Below, piece after piece: positions 24,076 to 32,778 of a stretch of 42,819 bases of DNA. The position numbers and the translations under genes were made by a program. The notes beneath the pieces are model-generated. The model was not told the origin of the DNA. It saw only the letters and a list, made by a program, of their open reading frames with translations, and did no database searches. The DNA is taken from assembly GCA_015063645.1 (NCBI GenBank), contig SVTS01000015.1, forward strand, positions 1 to 42,819, in the 5' to 3' direction. Position 1 is the first letter of the stretch, and each line of letters begins with the position of its first letter. This DNA is from Oscillospiraceae bacterium (GTDB lineage Bacteria; Bacillota; Clostridia; Oscillospirales; CAG-272).

Positions 24076-24620
24076 AAAAAATGCCTCCTTTCCAACTCAC
24101 GGCGCAGATTCTGCCTCATGCGCCACAGCCGTATGCGGGCATTGCCCGCCGTGATTCCCATTGCCTTTGCCGCCGCGGTGATCTCCTCACAGCGGATGTA
24201 CCGTCGCGCGAATAATGCACGGTCATCTGCGTCCAGTCCCGCCAGATACTCGCCAATCGCCGCAGCCAGCTCGGCGGCTGTGATCCGTTCCGCCGTATTG
24301 TCCGCCATGCCGAGGGAATCGCCCAGCTCCTCAAGCGGCAGTACATCCCCGCGCTTGCGGGCATGGGCGGCCCGGTAGCGGTTGATCGCCAGCGAGCGGG
24401 CAATCATTGCGGCATAATTTTTCAGCGAAGGCGGATTTTCCGGCGGGATCGTGTTCCAGATCCGCAAAAGAACATCCGCGGCGATTTCTTCCGCATCCTC
24501 CGCACTCCCGGTGATATTCTTCGCAATATGCCGGCAAAGCGGCGTGACTTTCTCCCGCGCAGCGGCAAGTCCCGCCTCATCCCGTGCCGTAAGCAGGCAG
24601 ATAATTTCGGTATCTTCCAT
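24072..24620 (-). CDS. ECF-type RNA polymerase sigma factor
   Basis: 182 residues with only sigma-2 and sigma-4 regions, the ECF hallmark. Sigma-2 (about 10-95) includes DAEEIAADVLLRIWN and MIARSLAINRYR; sigma-4 (about 125-180) includes AAAKAMGITAGNARIRLWRM. The linker is acidic. Ribosome binding site AAAGGAG. It is coupled to the DUF4179 gene. Its promoter would be self-recognised; I cannot identify the -35/-10 pair with certainty in the about 70 bases upstream. Confidence 0.92.
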   Translation of the reverse strand: MEDTEIICLLTARDEAGLAAAREKVTPLCRHIAKNITGSAEDAEEIAADVLLRIWNTIPPENPPSLKNYAAMIARSLAINRYRAAHARKRGDVLPLEELGDSLGMADNTAERITAAELAAAIGEYLAGLDADDRALFARRYIRCEEITAAAKAMGITAGNARIRLWRMRQNLRRELERRHFL

Positions 24621-24690
24621 GGTTTTCTCCTTTCAGTTGTGATGGCGCCTCGTATGGTATAACAGGAAAAATCGGGGGATGTTACAGATT

Positions 24691-24735
24691 AAAGAAAACT
24701 CGCGGGAAGCATCACGCTCCCCGCGAGTTTTCTTT
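24691..24735 (-). terminator. Terminator of the heparinase-like gene
   Basis: Long stem, AAAGAAAACTCGCGGG with its complement (to 24735), read on the minus strand; the T-rich arm serves as the tail. Confidence 0.85.
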
Positions 24736-24736
24736 C

Positions 24737-26377
24737 TTATGCCAGCACTTTCAGCGTGAATTCCGTCTGTCCCGCTTTCACGGCATAATCAATGCACCAG
24801 CATCCCTCAGTCTCCGTGATGCTCACGTCGCCGTCCGCCACCAGCGTCAGACCGCCGGTTTTTACGCCTGCATCCGTGATCTCTGCGGGCAGGCGGGAGA
24901 CGAATCTCTCCGTCACCGGCAGTGCTTCGCCTTCAAAAGCAAACGTATCGCTGACAATCACCGCATCTTCGGTGAAGTCAAAGCGTCTCGTCAGATTTTT
25001 CAGGGACTCGATTTCATACGCCCGGCTGAATTCCACCGTGAACACGCCGTCCTCAAAGGAAGACACGCCTTCATGGGTTCTGCCCGCCTTCTGATACTGC
25101 CCGCCGATGATCGGCACGCTGTGTCCGCGGGAGCATGCTTTGAAGAACGTATACCGCTCGGCACCGAAATACTGCTTGCAGTATCTTCCGGCGCCGGGAT
25201 CGCACAGAACCTGCTGACCGTTTTTCGTCACGATAAAATTGCCCACGTCATTGTGGTTATGGGGCTCCGCATTATGTCCGCCCTTGGCGGCAACGCTGTA
25301 ATTCTTCGTCTTCCTGATCAGCCACTGGGATGCGGCGGCATAATCGGTGAACTCCGGTGTCTCGGATGCGCTTTCCAGCGTCTCATCCAGCCACAAGAAT
25401 GCGCGGAGATGCTTGCCCCATCTGCCGCATCCGTCGTTTGTATAACAATATTCACGCGGCGGAATCTGCACCTCGTCCGGGAACATATTTTTCAGATAGT
25501 GAAGAATACCCAGATGCCACTGCCCGCTCATGCCGCTGTCGGAAAAGCTGACCGTCGTGCCGCCGTCCAGATACATCCGCTGGGGATATTTGACGATCTC
25601 TCTGATCTTCGGCTGATCGAAATAGTTGATCTTTCCGTCCGTAAACTGCAGAACCATATCCGCAAGGAACGTGAAGAAACCGAACCCGTAATGCCAGTAG
25701 CCGAATCCCTCCAGACAGATACCGTCCTCCGGGAAACCGGCGAGGAAGCAGCGAAGCGTCTCCTCCACACGCGGACGGATGGATTCAAACAGTTCCGGAT
25801 GCTTATAAATATATGTAATGCCCACGCTTCCCACGCAGACCGCCGCCCAGTTGTTGGTACACTTCTCCCAGCCGAAATTCTGATTCTCATAAGCGGCAAT
25901 AATGCGGCGGTCAATCTCCGCCGTGATGCGGCTGCGGATCAGCTGCGGAAGACGGTCCTCCAGAAGATACTCGATCTCTGAAAGCGCGAATCCCGTCTCC
26001 GCGGCAAACAGATCCAGAAACGCCACCACGTTATCCTTGAAATTGCGGATGTGCGCCGGAAGGACCCAGTTGTACTCATCCAGGATCGCCCAGATCACGT
26101 CGCACAGCTTGTTCAGATATTTCTCCTCATCGGGATAGATCAGCGCAAGAATGGCGGATGCATTCATCGCCCGGCGGCGTGTGAAATAGGGACCCTCATA
26201 CTCCGAGCGGCTGCCGGTCACGTTGTAAACGATATATTCGCTGTATTTGCAGGCAGGGATATCTCCCGTGCAGTCCTTTTCCCAGATGGCAAACAACTCG
26301 TCAATCAGCGGTCTGTACACCTCCGATGTGCGGACTTTCTCCCAGAATGCGGGATCTTTCGCTTTAGCAAGAAGCAT
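24737..26377 (-). CDS. Heparinase II/III-like polysaccharide lyase or hydrolase
   Basis: 546 residues, no signal peptide. The first 340 residues are helical (alpha/alpha toroid, with GYWHYGFGFF and NNWAAVCVGS) and the last 200 a beta-sandwich. The junction has the family signature AEPHNHNDVGNFIV, equivalent to the 'H-x-H-x-D' metal/catalytic region of heparinase II/III proteins, and CDPGAGRY. It would cleave uronic-acid-containing oligosaccharides inside the cell. Start at 26377 is set by GGGAGG 7 bases upstream; the 47-codon-longer reading frame would absorb the promoter. Single gene. Confidence 0.85.
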   Translation of the reverse strand: MLLAKAKDPAFWEKVRTSEVYRPLIDELFAIWEKDCTGDIPACKYSEYIVYNVTGSRSEYEGPYFTRRRAMNASAILALIYPDEEKYLNKLCDVIWAILDEYNWVLPAHIRNFKDNVVAFLDLFAAETGFALSEIEYLLEDRLPQLIRSRITAEIDRRIIAAYENQNFGWEKCTNNWAAVCVGSVGITYIYKHPELFESIRPRVEETLRCFLAGFPEDGICLEGFGYWHYGFGFFTFLADMVLQFTDGKINYFDQPKIREIVKYPQRMYLDGGTTVSFSDSGMSGQWHLGILHYLKNMFPDEVQIPPREYCYTNDGCGRWGKHLRAFLWLDETLESASETPEFTDYAAASQWLIRKTKNYSVAAKGGHNAEPHNHNDVGNFIVTKNGQQVLCDPGAGRYCKQYFGAERYTFFKACSRGHSVPIIGGQYQKAGRTHEGVSSFEDGVFTVEFSRAYEIESLKNLTRRFDFTEDAVIVSDTFAFEGEALPVTERFVSRLPAEITDAGVKTGGLTLVADGDVSITETEGCWCIDYAVKAGQTEFTLKVLA

Positions 26378-26426
26378 ATTCATTCCTCCCGGATAATCCG
26401 TTTTTCCGGCTCCGCCGGTTACTGGA

Positions 26427-26455
26427 ATTGTAGCATAGATTGGACAGATTTGCAA
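26427..26455 (-). promoter_or_regulatory. Promoter of the heparinase-like gene
   Basis: TTGCAA (26450-26455), 17-base spacer, extended TGC-TACAAT (-10 at 26427-26432). Between this and the hairpin at 26609 (about 150 bases) I see no gene or site. Confidence 0.8.
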
Positions 26456-26608
26456 GAGGATGGAGGGAATTTTTGAAAAAAGGACAGGAAATACTGCGGC
26501 GAGGAAATATCGGAACAAAATTATTCACAGCAAACCGGCTTCTGTGTTATATCCCCTCCTCCAAAGTTGTACACGATTGTTCACGAAACCTCATTTTTTC
26601 ATAAAAAA

Positions 26609-26654
26609 CAGACCGCATCCTTTCCGAAAAATCGCGGCAAAAGGATGCGGTCTG
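26609..26654 (-). terminator. Distal terminator behind tRNA-Thr
   Basis: A 15-bp stem CAGACCGCATCCTTT with its complement, then six Ts on the minus strand. Confidence 0.8.
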
Positions 26655-26677
26655 CATCTTCCCATAGAAACCAAAAG

Positions 26678-26697
26678 CCCTCGTCTTTCGACGAGGG
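26678..26697 (-). terminator. Proximal hairpin behind tRNA-Thr
   Basis: CCCTCGTC with GACGAGGG and a TTTC loop, then CTTTT on the minus strand; two terminators in tandem close the tRNA unit. Confidence 0.75.
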
Positions 26698-26703
26698 TTT
26701 CAT

Positions 26704-26779
26704 TGGAGCTGCTACCCGGATTCGGACCGGGGACCTCATCCTTACCAAGGATGTGCTCTACCAGCTGAGCCATAGCAGC
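26704..26779 (-). tRNA. tRNA-Thr (GGT anticodon), CCA encoded
   Basis: 76 bases. Acceptor arms GCTGCTA/TAGCAGC, D arm GCTC...GAGC, anticodon stem CATCC/GGATG with loop TTGGTAA (GGT), T arm CCGGT..ATCCGG with TCCGAAT loop. CCA is templated. It has its own consensus promoter and tandem terminators. Confidence 0.97.
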
Positions 26780-26800
26780 GTGTTCGTTTCAACGTATGAT

Positions 26801-26829
26801 ATTATACCAGAACGGAACTCATTTGTCAA
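26801..26829 (-). promoter_or_regulatory. Consensus promoter of tRNA-Thr
   Basis: TTGACA (26824-26829), 17-base spacer, TATAAT (26801-26806) on the minus strand. Confidence 0.92.
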
Positions 26830-26877
26830 GAGGAATTTTAATTTTTTCGAAAATATTTTTGCGGTATCAAAGTGTAA

Positions 26878-26911
26878 GAAATAGGGAGCCGCACAATTGG
26901 ATGTAGCTCCC
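26878..26911 (-). terminator. Weak terminator of the 26924 gene
   Basis: GGGAGC with GCTCCC (26884-26889, 26906-26911) followed by TATTTCTT on the minus strand. Confidence 0.55.
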
Positions 26912-26923
26912 CGTTTTCTGCGG

Positions 26924-28306
26924 TTATCCGTTCCCAGCGGTCAGCAGCTCCACAAAATTCTCCCCATCCTCTTCCGTACAGAGGGGGACAACAGGATAAT
27001 GCAGTGCTCTGAACACCGATGCGTAATAATGTCCGACGAGGAGATGACCGTTCACATCCGCCTCGCGCAGACCGAGGGACACGGGAACGCCGTAAAGCGG
27101 TGTAATGGATTTGCCAAGCCAGTACACGAACCGACCATCGCCGAGGCGGTGCGCATCCAGATTCCGCTCCGCATTTTCAATCAGCTCCACGCCGCGTGAA
27201 CGGATCATTTCATAGAGCATTTCCACATCCTCGGGATGGTACTTGCGCACGTTATCAATAATAAAATTGATGCTCGTCCACTGATTCATCAGATCGTTAA
27301 GCCCCTTTTTGCCCTCCGCATCAAGGAGCAGAATTTCGATGCAGGTGGTCATTGCCTCCCTGTAATGACGGAACGGTCTTCCGTACTGCGGATGATTGAA
27401 AAACGCGAAATATTTATGAATCGACTGTGCAAGCGGAAAGCTGGCAGCATACGCCCAGAAGCCGGACGGCCTCTCACCGCGCGCGCATTGCTCCGCATAC
27501 ACCTCATCCTGGATCTTCTCCAGATAATCCAGAAGCAGAGGTGCGTATCCGCGTCTCAGAATTTCGCCGCTGAGCGCATTGGTGTGATGCGCCGCCAATC
27601 CGGGCGAGTTTTTTATCTCCGCATTGATACGTTCAAGCCACGCGTTAAACGATTCCGGCGTGGAGAAATCGGGCTTTTCATGGACAGTTTTCGCCGGCTT
27701 CGGTGTATCGGAGGGACGTTTATCCCGCTCGCGGGTGAGGCAGGGACAGACCGCATCGCTGTCCGCGTGTTTTTTGCATTTCAGACCTGACGGCGTACAG
27801 AATTTCGGATACTGCCGCTCCTCTATGCCGTCCCCGTCACGGTCAGCGGTGAGCACATGCAGAAGTCCGGTCGCGGAGTTCAGATCCCGACCATAGCGGT
27901 CGGTCTGCAGCTTATCTCTGCCCTGCGGCCACTGCGGGTGATAGAAATACCCATCCTCTTCGCTCTGCATACCGTTCACAAAATCAATGATCTTACATTT
28001 TATCCCGTTCGGCAGAAGCGCATTCCGATCTTCTGTCGCATGATTACACTGCAGAAAAGCGAGCACCTGCGAGGTGGATTCCAGATCGGGCAGAAAGCCG
28101 TCGGTGTCCCGTGCGCTGTCCGCGTAATAGAATCCCCCGTGCGCACTGTCCCACAGCCCCGCCATCCATTCGCAGATGCGCGTGCCGTCAAAGCCCGCCG
28201 CGAATCTGCGCAGTGCATCATAAACCGGCGGCGGAGCCATATTCTTTACCGTCTGCCATGCGGCGGCGATTTTCTCTTCCTTACTTCTTCGTTTTTGCTC
28301 ATTCAT
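26924..28306 (-). CDS. Alpha/alpha-toroid-like protein of unknown function
   Basis: 460 residues, mainly helical. Segments such as WDSAHGGFYYADSARDTDGF, LPDLESTSQVLAFLQ and TGLLHVLTADRDGDGIEE recall the glycan- or isoprenoid-acting alpha/alpha barrels, but no catalytic signature is clear. A Cys cluster (FCTPSGLKCKK ... VCPCL, near residue 190) could bind metal. Start at 28306 is chosen because a longer frame runs into the RNase P RNA gene; the ribosome binding site is poor (GATGGTG). No promoter is evident between rnpB and the gene, so it may be read through from rnpB. Function not assigned. Confidence 0.6.
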   Translation of the reverse strand: MNEQKRRSKEEKIAAAWQTVKNMAPPPVYDALRRFAAGFDGTRICEWMAGLWDSAHGGFYYADSARDTDGFLPDLESTSQVLAFLQCNHATEDRNALLPNGIKCKIIDFVNGMQSEEDGYFYHPQWPQGRDKLQTDRYGRDLNSATGLLHVLTADRDGDGIEERQYPKFCTPSGLKCKKHADSDAVCPCLTRERDKRPSDTPKPAKTVHEKPDFSTPESFNAWLERINAEIKNSPGLAAHHTNALSGEILRRGYAPLLLDYLEKIQDEVYAEQCARGERPSGFWAYAASFPLAQSIHKYFAFFNHPQYGRPFRHYREAMTTCIEILLLDAEGKKGLNDLMNQWTSINFIIDNVRKYHPEDVEMLYEMIRSRGVELIENAERNLDAHRLGDGRFVYWLGKSITPLYGVPVSLGLREADVNGHLLVGHYYASVFRALHYPVVPLCTEEDGENFVELLTAGNG

Positions 28307-28369
28307 ATCGGCACCATCAAAAAGATATGCAGGAAAAGTGAAACCTCTCCTGCGTTGTGTGTATTGTAT

Positions 28370-28711
28370 GAGCAGGTCTGTAAGCCGGGTTCTGTCGTGA
28401 ACTGTCATCTATCTAATCGACGCGTTGCCGCGCCGCTTCAGCCACCCGTGCGGACGGTGACCGGGCCGGTCAGCCGCACATACGGTGTTGCACCGGATAG
28501 GGTTTACAGCGCTCCCATGTTACCATGGGACCGGGTGAGCTCTTACCTCGCCTTTCCACCCTTACCGGAAAAATTCCGGCGGTATATCTCTGTTGCACTA
28601 TCCCGGGAGTCGCCTCCGGCGGACGTTATCCGTTATCCTGCCCTGTGATGCCCGGACTTTCCTCATGCCGCGACCTTTCGGCATAACGGCACGCGACAGT
28701 TCAACCTGCTC
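28370..28711 (-). ncRNA. rnpB: RNase P RNA, class A
   Basis: 342 bases. P1 pairs the first and last eight bases (GAGCAGGT/ACCTGCTC). Universal elements are all present in order on the minus strand: GAGGAAAGTCCGGGC, AGGGTGGAAAGGCGAGGTAA, GTGCAACA, GAGCTCACC and near the 3' end ACAGAACCCGGCTTACAGAC. It is the catalytic RNA that trims tRNA 5' leaders. It starts 7 bases after a consensus promoter. The GGTGC-type elements and A-type P-loops fit Clostridia. Confidence 0.97.
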
Positions 28712-28717
28712 GGTGAT

Positions 28718-28746
28718 ATTATACCGCAAAGTCGGATATTTGTCAA
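28718..28746 (-). promoter_or_regulatory. Consensus promoter of rnpB
   Basis: TTGACA (28741-28746), 17-base spacer, TATAAT (28718-28723) on the minus strand. Confidence 0.93.
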
Positions 28747-28800
28747 GAAAAACAAGACAGCGAATATTATTCGAATCGTAACGAAAATACGGAAAGCATC

Positions 28801-28829
28801 TTGCAAAACAGGGACGTTTGTGCTATACT
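28801..28829 (+). promoter_or_regulatory. Promoter of the MFS gene
   Basis: TTGCAA (28801-28806), 17-base spacer, extended TGC-TATACT (-10 at 28824-28829). Confidence 0.85.
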
Positions 28830-28864
28830 TATTCCCGCAGTGAAAACTTCCAAGGAGAATAAAA

Positions 28865-30190
28865 ATGGCCAAAGAAAAATCCGCTGTTCAGGCTGATCAG
28901 CAGGATGTTTACCAGACCCCCGCGTACCGTCGCTCCCGTGGCGCCTACATAATGGAATGTACCTTTGAGTACTTTGTATCGATTCTGGTGACGGAAGCAT
29001 TTCTCGCCCGTCTGCTCACCTCCATCGGCATCAGCGACGCGTTGATCGGCGTTATTTCCTCTTTTGTATCCCTGGCATTTCTGTGCCAGCTTTTCTCCAT
29101 TTTTGTTGTACAGCACATCCGCAATGTCAAACGCTTCGCCATTATTTTCCACGGACTCAGCCGACTGTTTTTCATGAGTCTGTACCTGATACCGTTCCTT
29201 CCGTTTGCGTATCAGTACAAGGAAATTCTGGTCATTGTCTGCGTTATTTCCGCTTATTTCGGCAACTATTTCGTGGCGTCCATGCTGTACAAGTGGTGTA
29301 ATTCCCATGTACATCCGGAACACCGTGCCATTTTCTCTGCCAGCAAGGAAATGATCTCCCTGATCACCGGCATCGTTGTATCGCTCGGTGCGGGATATAT
29401 CATCGACCGTTTTGATTCTCTGAACAATCTGGAAGGCGGATTCATCTTCTGCGCCGTCGCCATCTTTATTTTCAGCCTGTGCGATCTGATCTGCCTCTTC
29501 CTCGTCAAAAAGGATGAGCCGCCCAAGGTAAAAGAGCCGCCGGTTCCGTTCCGCGAAGTGCTGAAAAACACGCTGGGCAACAGGAATTTCCGCAATGTGG
29601 TCATTCTGTCGGTTATGTGGAACGTGGCAGCCTACACAACGACAGGCTTCCTCGGCACATACAAGATCAATCCCCATGAGCTGGCGTTCTCCGTCGGTGC
29701 GGTGCAGATCATCAATCTGGTGGGCAATATGGGACGGTTCTTCGTATCCAGACCCTTCGGACGCTATTCCGACCGCACATCCTTCGCCCGCGGCATGAAG
29801 CTGGCGATGATGTTTGCCGCGCTTTCCTTTGCAACGCTGATCTTTGTCACCCCCTCCACGCGGTATCTGATCGTGGTGCAGGCACTGCTCTACCGCATCT
29901 GCCTCGCAGGCTCCAATCAGAATATGATGAACATCACCTACAGCTACGTGGATTCCCGCTATTTCGTGCAGGCAACGGCGATCAAGAACAGCATAAGCGG
30001 TCTGTGCGGATTCGGCGCATCCCTGATCGGCAGCCGTATTCTCGCCTGGGTACAGGCGAGGGGCAACACCGTCTTCGGCATTCCGATGTACGGTCAGCAG
30101 CTTCTCGGTCTGCTCTCCTGCGCTCTCACCGTGTGCATTATCCTTTTCCTGCATTTCGTTATCCAGAAGCAAACGGTTCTGAAGCAGTAA
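28865..30190 (+). CDS. MFS-family membrane transporter
   Basis: 441 residues with about twelve hydrophobic segments and a charged loop in the middle (KKDEPPKVKEPP), the six-plus-six plan of major facilitator transporters. NMGRFFVSRPFGRYSDRTS in the second half resembles the loop 2/3-type 'G-R-x-x-D-R' motif. It has no partner gene; a neighbouring aldo/keto reductase could use an imported substrate, but a terminator separates them. Substrate unknown, probably a sugar or amphiphilic compound. Ribosome binding site AAGGAG. Ends at a terminator. Confidence 0.85.
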   Translation: MAKEKSAVQADQQDVYQTPAYRRSRGAYIMECTFEYFVSILVTEAFLARLLTSIGISDALIGVISSFVSLAFLCQLFSIFVVQHIRNVKRFAIIFHGLSRLFFMSLYLIPFLPFAYQYKEILVIVCVISAYFGNYFVASMLYKWCNSHVHPEHRAIFSASKEMISLITGIVVSLGAGYIIDRFDSLNNLEGGFIFCAVAIFIFSLCDLICLFLVKKDEPPKVKEPPVPFREVLKNTLGNRNFRNVVILSVMWNVAAYTTTGFLGTYKINPHELAFSVGAVQIINLVGNMGRFFVSRPFGRYSDRTSFARGMKLAMMFAALSFATLIFVTPSTRYLIVVQALLYRICLAGSNQNMMNITYSYVDSRYFVQATAIKNSISGLCGFGASLIGSRILAWVQARGNTVFGIPMYGQQLLGLLSCALTVCIILFLHFVIQKQTVLKQ

Positions 30191-30233
30191 GAAAGCGCAC
30201 AGATTACGCGCCCAAGGACTCCCGTCAAAAATC

Positions 30234-30278
30234 ACATTCCCCGCTGCTCTGCTTCAGGAATACCGGGGAATGTTTTTT
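30234..30278 (+). terminator. Rho-independent terminator of the MFS gene
   Basis: CATTCCCCG with CGGGGAATG and a T6 run. Confidence 0.8.
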
Positions 30279-30324
30279 GCTTCATTCTCTGCGAAATAAA
30301 AATACTCGGAGGAACAGAACAATC

Positions 30325-31437
30325 ATGGGAACAACATGGAATGATAAAAAACTCGGCTTCGGACTGATGCGCCTGCCGATGAAGGACGATCAGATCGACA
30401 TCGCCGCCACCTGTGAGCTGGCGGATGCGTTCATCGCAAACGGCTTTACTTATTTCGATACCGCCTACGTATACCCCGGATCGGAGGACGCTTTCAGAGA
30501 GGCCGTCGTGAAGAGACACCCCAGAGAAAGCTACACTGTCGCAACAAAAATGGCAGCCTGGCTGCTGAACGATACCCTGAGTGCGGAAGACATGCTGAAT
30601 GAGCAGCTGGAGAGATGCGGCGTGGAATATTTCGATTACTACCTGCTGCACAGCCTGCAGGCTTCCCGCGTGGAGGTCTTTGAAAAGAAGGACTGCTGGT
30701 CCTTCTGTCAGAAGAAAAAGCAGGAGGGGAAAATCAGAAATTACGGTTTTTCCTACCACGGAGATCCCGTCCTGCTGGATCAGCTGCTGACGGATCATCC
30801 CGACGTGGATTTCGTCCAGCTGCAGATCAACTACGTGGACTGGGAAAATGATGCCATCCTTGCCCGCGCCAACTATGAAGTGTGCAGAAAGCATACTAAA
30901 GATATCGTGGTAATGGAGCCGGTCAAGGGCGGTATCCTTGCCTCCCTGAAACCGGAACTGATGGCAAATTTTCAGGCGCTGGATCCGGATGCTTCCGCCG
31001 CCTCCTACGCTCTCCGCTTTACCGCATCCCTGCCCGGTGTAAAAATGGTTCTGTCCGGCATGAATACGATGGAACAGCTGACGGACAACATGAAAATCTT
31101 CAGCAGCTTCGTGCCGCTGAATGATAAAGAACACGCTGTCATTCGAGAGGTAAGCGAAGCGCTGCTCTCCGCCCCGACTATCCCCTGTACGGACTGCCGG
31201 TACTGTGTCAAGGGCTGTCCGATGGAGATCAACATCCCAGATATTTTCAAAGCCAGCAATATGATCCTGCGTTTCGGCGACCATTCCCGCCCGCATTTCT
31301 ACTATGCCGGACTTCTTGCCACAGGCAGCGGTAAAGCCGGCTCCTGCGTGGAATGCGGACAGTGCGAAGCCGCCTGCCCCCAGCATATTCATATTATAGA
31401 AAGACTGAAACAAGCCTCCGAATGGCTGGATGTATAA
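30325..31437 (+). CDS. Aldo/keto reductase with C-terminal 2x[4Fe-4S] ferredoxin domain
   Basis: 370 residues. Residues 1-290 form the aldo/keto TIM barrel: FDTAYVYPGSE gives the catalytic Asp and Tyr, TKMAAW the Lys, and YYLLHSL the His. The C-terminal part has two CxxCxxCxxxC-type clusters (CTDCRYCVKGCP at about 297 and CVECGQCEAACP near 345), each ready to bind a 4Fe-4S. It is the anaerobe-specific version, thought to couple NAD(P)H oxidation to a low-potential carrier. Ribosome binding site GGAGG lies 12 bases from the ATG, a little far. Single gene ending in a strong terminator. Confidence 0.92.
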   Translation: MGTTWNDKKLGFGLMRLPMKDDQIDIAATCELADAFIANGFTYFDTAYVYPGSEDAFREAVVKRHPRESYTVATKMAAWLLNDTLSAEDMLNEQLERCGVEYFDYYLLHSLQASRVEVFEKKDCWSFCQKKKQEGKIRNYGFSYHGDPVLLDQLLTDHPDVDFVQLQINYVDWENDAILARANYEVCRKHTKDIVVMEPVKGGILASLKPELMANFQALDPDASAASYALRFTASLPGVKMVLSGMNTMEQLTDNMKIFSSFVPLNDKEHAVIREVSEALLSAPTIPCTDCRYCVKGCPMEINIPDIFKASNMILRFGDHSRPHFYYAGLLATGSGKAGSCVECGQCEAACPQHIHIIERLKQASEWLDV

Positions 31438-31490
31438 ATCAGTGCTGTGCGGATTTTCGTGAAAATCCGCACAGCACTGATTTTTATTTA
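31437..31490 (+). terminator. Strong terminator of the aldo/keto reductase gene
   Basis: A 21-bp perfect stem (31437-31457 with 31462-31482) and T-rich tail, overlapping the stop codon. Confidence 0.9.
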
Positions 31491-31505
31491 TTCAGAAAAA
31501 ATTCA

Positions 31506-31530
31506 GGGAACCCCTTTGCAAGGGGTTCCC
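31506..31530 (-). terminator. Terminator of the second oxidoreductase gene
   Basis: GGGAACCCCTT with AAGGGGTTCCC-type arms (31506-31516, 31521-31530), then T6 on the minus strand. Confidence 0.8.
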
Positions 31531-31545
31531 CGCTTAAAACAAATC

Positions 31546-32610
31546 TTAATCAAAAACCACTTCGCGGTCGCTCATGGAGGAGTCATAGATACCCTGCATG
31601 ATGCGGGAGGTGAGAATGTTGCGGTCGATGTGAGAGGGCAGCTTCTCACCGGAACGAACACAGTCAATAAATGCACGCATCTCGTTGTAGAATGCGTTGG
31701 TGTTCTCGAATTCGGGCTTCTCGTCGGTCAGCTTGCCGTCCTTGACGCCGTATACGTGGAAGTCACCGCCATAGGTCAGACGAACGCCTGCCTTGGTGCC
31801 CAGGAAGTCGATGTAGCTCTCAGAGATACCGATGTTCTGTGCCCAGGAACCGTTGATGGTGATGGTGGGACCGCTGGTGCGGATGAATGCGGTTACGAAG
31901 TCGTCAACGTCGTAAGTACCGTTCAGATCCTTGGTGTCCTCAGCCCACATGGACTCGTACACATAGTTCTTCATGTCTACGCCCAGCTTGGAGAATGCAC
32001 GGCCGGATGCAGTGATCGGAGTCGGGTCGTCGGTTACGTACATAACGATATCGAGGAAATGTACGCCGCAGTCGATCAGCGCGCCGCCGCCGGAGATTGC
32101 TTTGGTGGTGAATGCGCCGCCCAGACCGGGAATACCGCGGTAACGGCGGAAGGATGCGTATACATGATAGATCTCACCCAGCTCACCGGACTCAACCAGC
32201 TTCTTGACTGCGTTTACAGCGGTGTTGAAACGGTTAACCACACCGATGTTCAGAGTCATGCCGGTCTCGTGCTGTACCTGCTGCATTTCCAGCGCCTCGG
32301 AATAAACACGGGCAGCGGGCTTCTCGCAGAGAACATGCTTGCCGGCGCGCATAGCGTCGATGGAAATGAACTTGTGTGCCATGTTGGGGGTGCAGACGGA
32401 AACTGCCTTGATCTCGGGATCAGCCAGAACTTCCTTGTAATCGACAACGGCGGTACCGCAGCCGTATTTGTCTACACATGCCTGTGCCTTTTCAATGATG
32501 AGGTCGCAGAAATACTTGATTTCCACGTCATCCAGCTTCATGTAGTTCGGAATGTGTGCGCTGTTGGCGATACGACCGCAGCCGATCACAGCTATCTTCA
32601 TTTTTTCCAT
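31546..32610 (-). CDS. Gfo/Idh/MocA-family oxidoreductase 2
   Basis: 354 residues. Rossmann glycine loop KIAVIGCGRIANSAH at about 4-18 and an intact catalytic motif GKHVLCEKP at about 88-96 with Lys, unlike the copy at 10867. The C-terminal domain includes GGGALIDCGVHFLDIVMY, whose Asp/His line the substrate pocket. It should oxidise or reduce a sugar with NAD(P). Start at 32610 (MEKMKIAV) has AAAGGA 10 bases upstream; the first ATG of the cluster (32619) is too close to it. Single gene with its own promoter and terminator. Confidence 0.92.
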   Translation of the reverse strand: MEKMKIAVIGCGRIANSAHIPNYMKLDDVEIKYFCDLIIEKAQACVDKYGCGTAVVDYKEVLADPEIKAVSVCTPNMAHKFISIDAMRAGKHVLCEKPAARVYSEALEMQQVQHETGMTLNIGVVNRFNTAVNAVKKLVESGELGEIYHVYASFRRYRGIPGLGGAFTTKAISGGGALIDCGVHFLDIVMYVTDDPTPITASGRAFSKLGVDMKNYVYESMWAEDTKDLNGTYDVDDFVTAFIRTSGPTITINGSWAQNIGISESYIDFLGTKAGVRLTYGGDFHVYGVKDGKLTDEKPEFENTNAFYNEMRAFIDCVRSGEKLPSHIDRNILTSRIMQGIYDSSMSDREVVFD

Positions 32611-32661
32611 GGGATTCATATCCTTTCTGCTGTTCTGCTTTAGGCAGAATATTACATATAA

Positions 32662-32690
32662 AGTATACAATAGAAAGAACAAAAATGCAA
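32662..32690 (-). promoter_or_regulatory. Promoter of Gfo/Idh/MocA 2
   Basis: TTGCAT (32685-32690), 17-base spacer, TATACT (32662-32667) on the minus strand. Confidence 0.8.
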
Positions 32691-32747
32691 TAGAAAACGG
32701 GAATTTTTTTGGATGGATTTGCGGAAAAGATGCTCCGAGGCAACCTG

Positions 32748-32776
32748 TTGCTTTTGCAGCGTGTTTGTGATATAAT
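32748..32776 (+). promoter_or_regulatory. Promoter of the GNAT gene with a long leader
   Basis: TTGCTT (32748-32753), 17-base spacer, TATAAT (32771-32776). Transcription from here gives a leader of about 215 bases. A second candidate, TGG-TATATT, lies near 32965-32973, close to the gene. Confidence 0.8.
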
Positions 32777-32778
32777 GT

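Noticed and set aside
28307-28408. N-terminal extension of the 26924 protein
   Set aside because: It would be translated from the RNase P RNA sequence, which is certain; the start was moved to 28306.
28829-30235. 468-codon minus-strand frame opposite the MFS transporter
   Set aside because: Polar, motif-free product; the plus frame has promoter, ribosome binding site and twelve hydrophobic segments.
31447-32643. 398-codon plus-strand frame opposite Gfo/Idh/MocA 2
   Set aside because: Low-complexity Gly/Val-rich product without any motif; the minus frame is a clear oxidoreductase.
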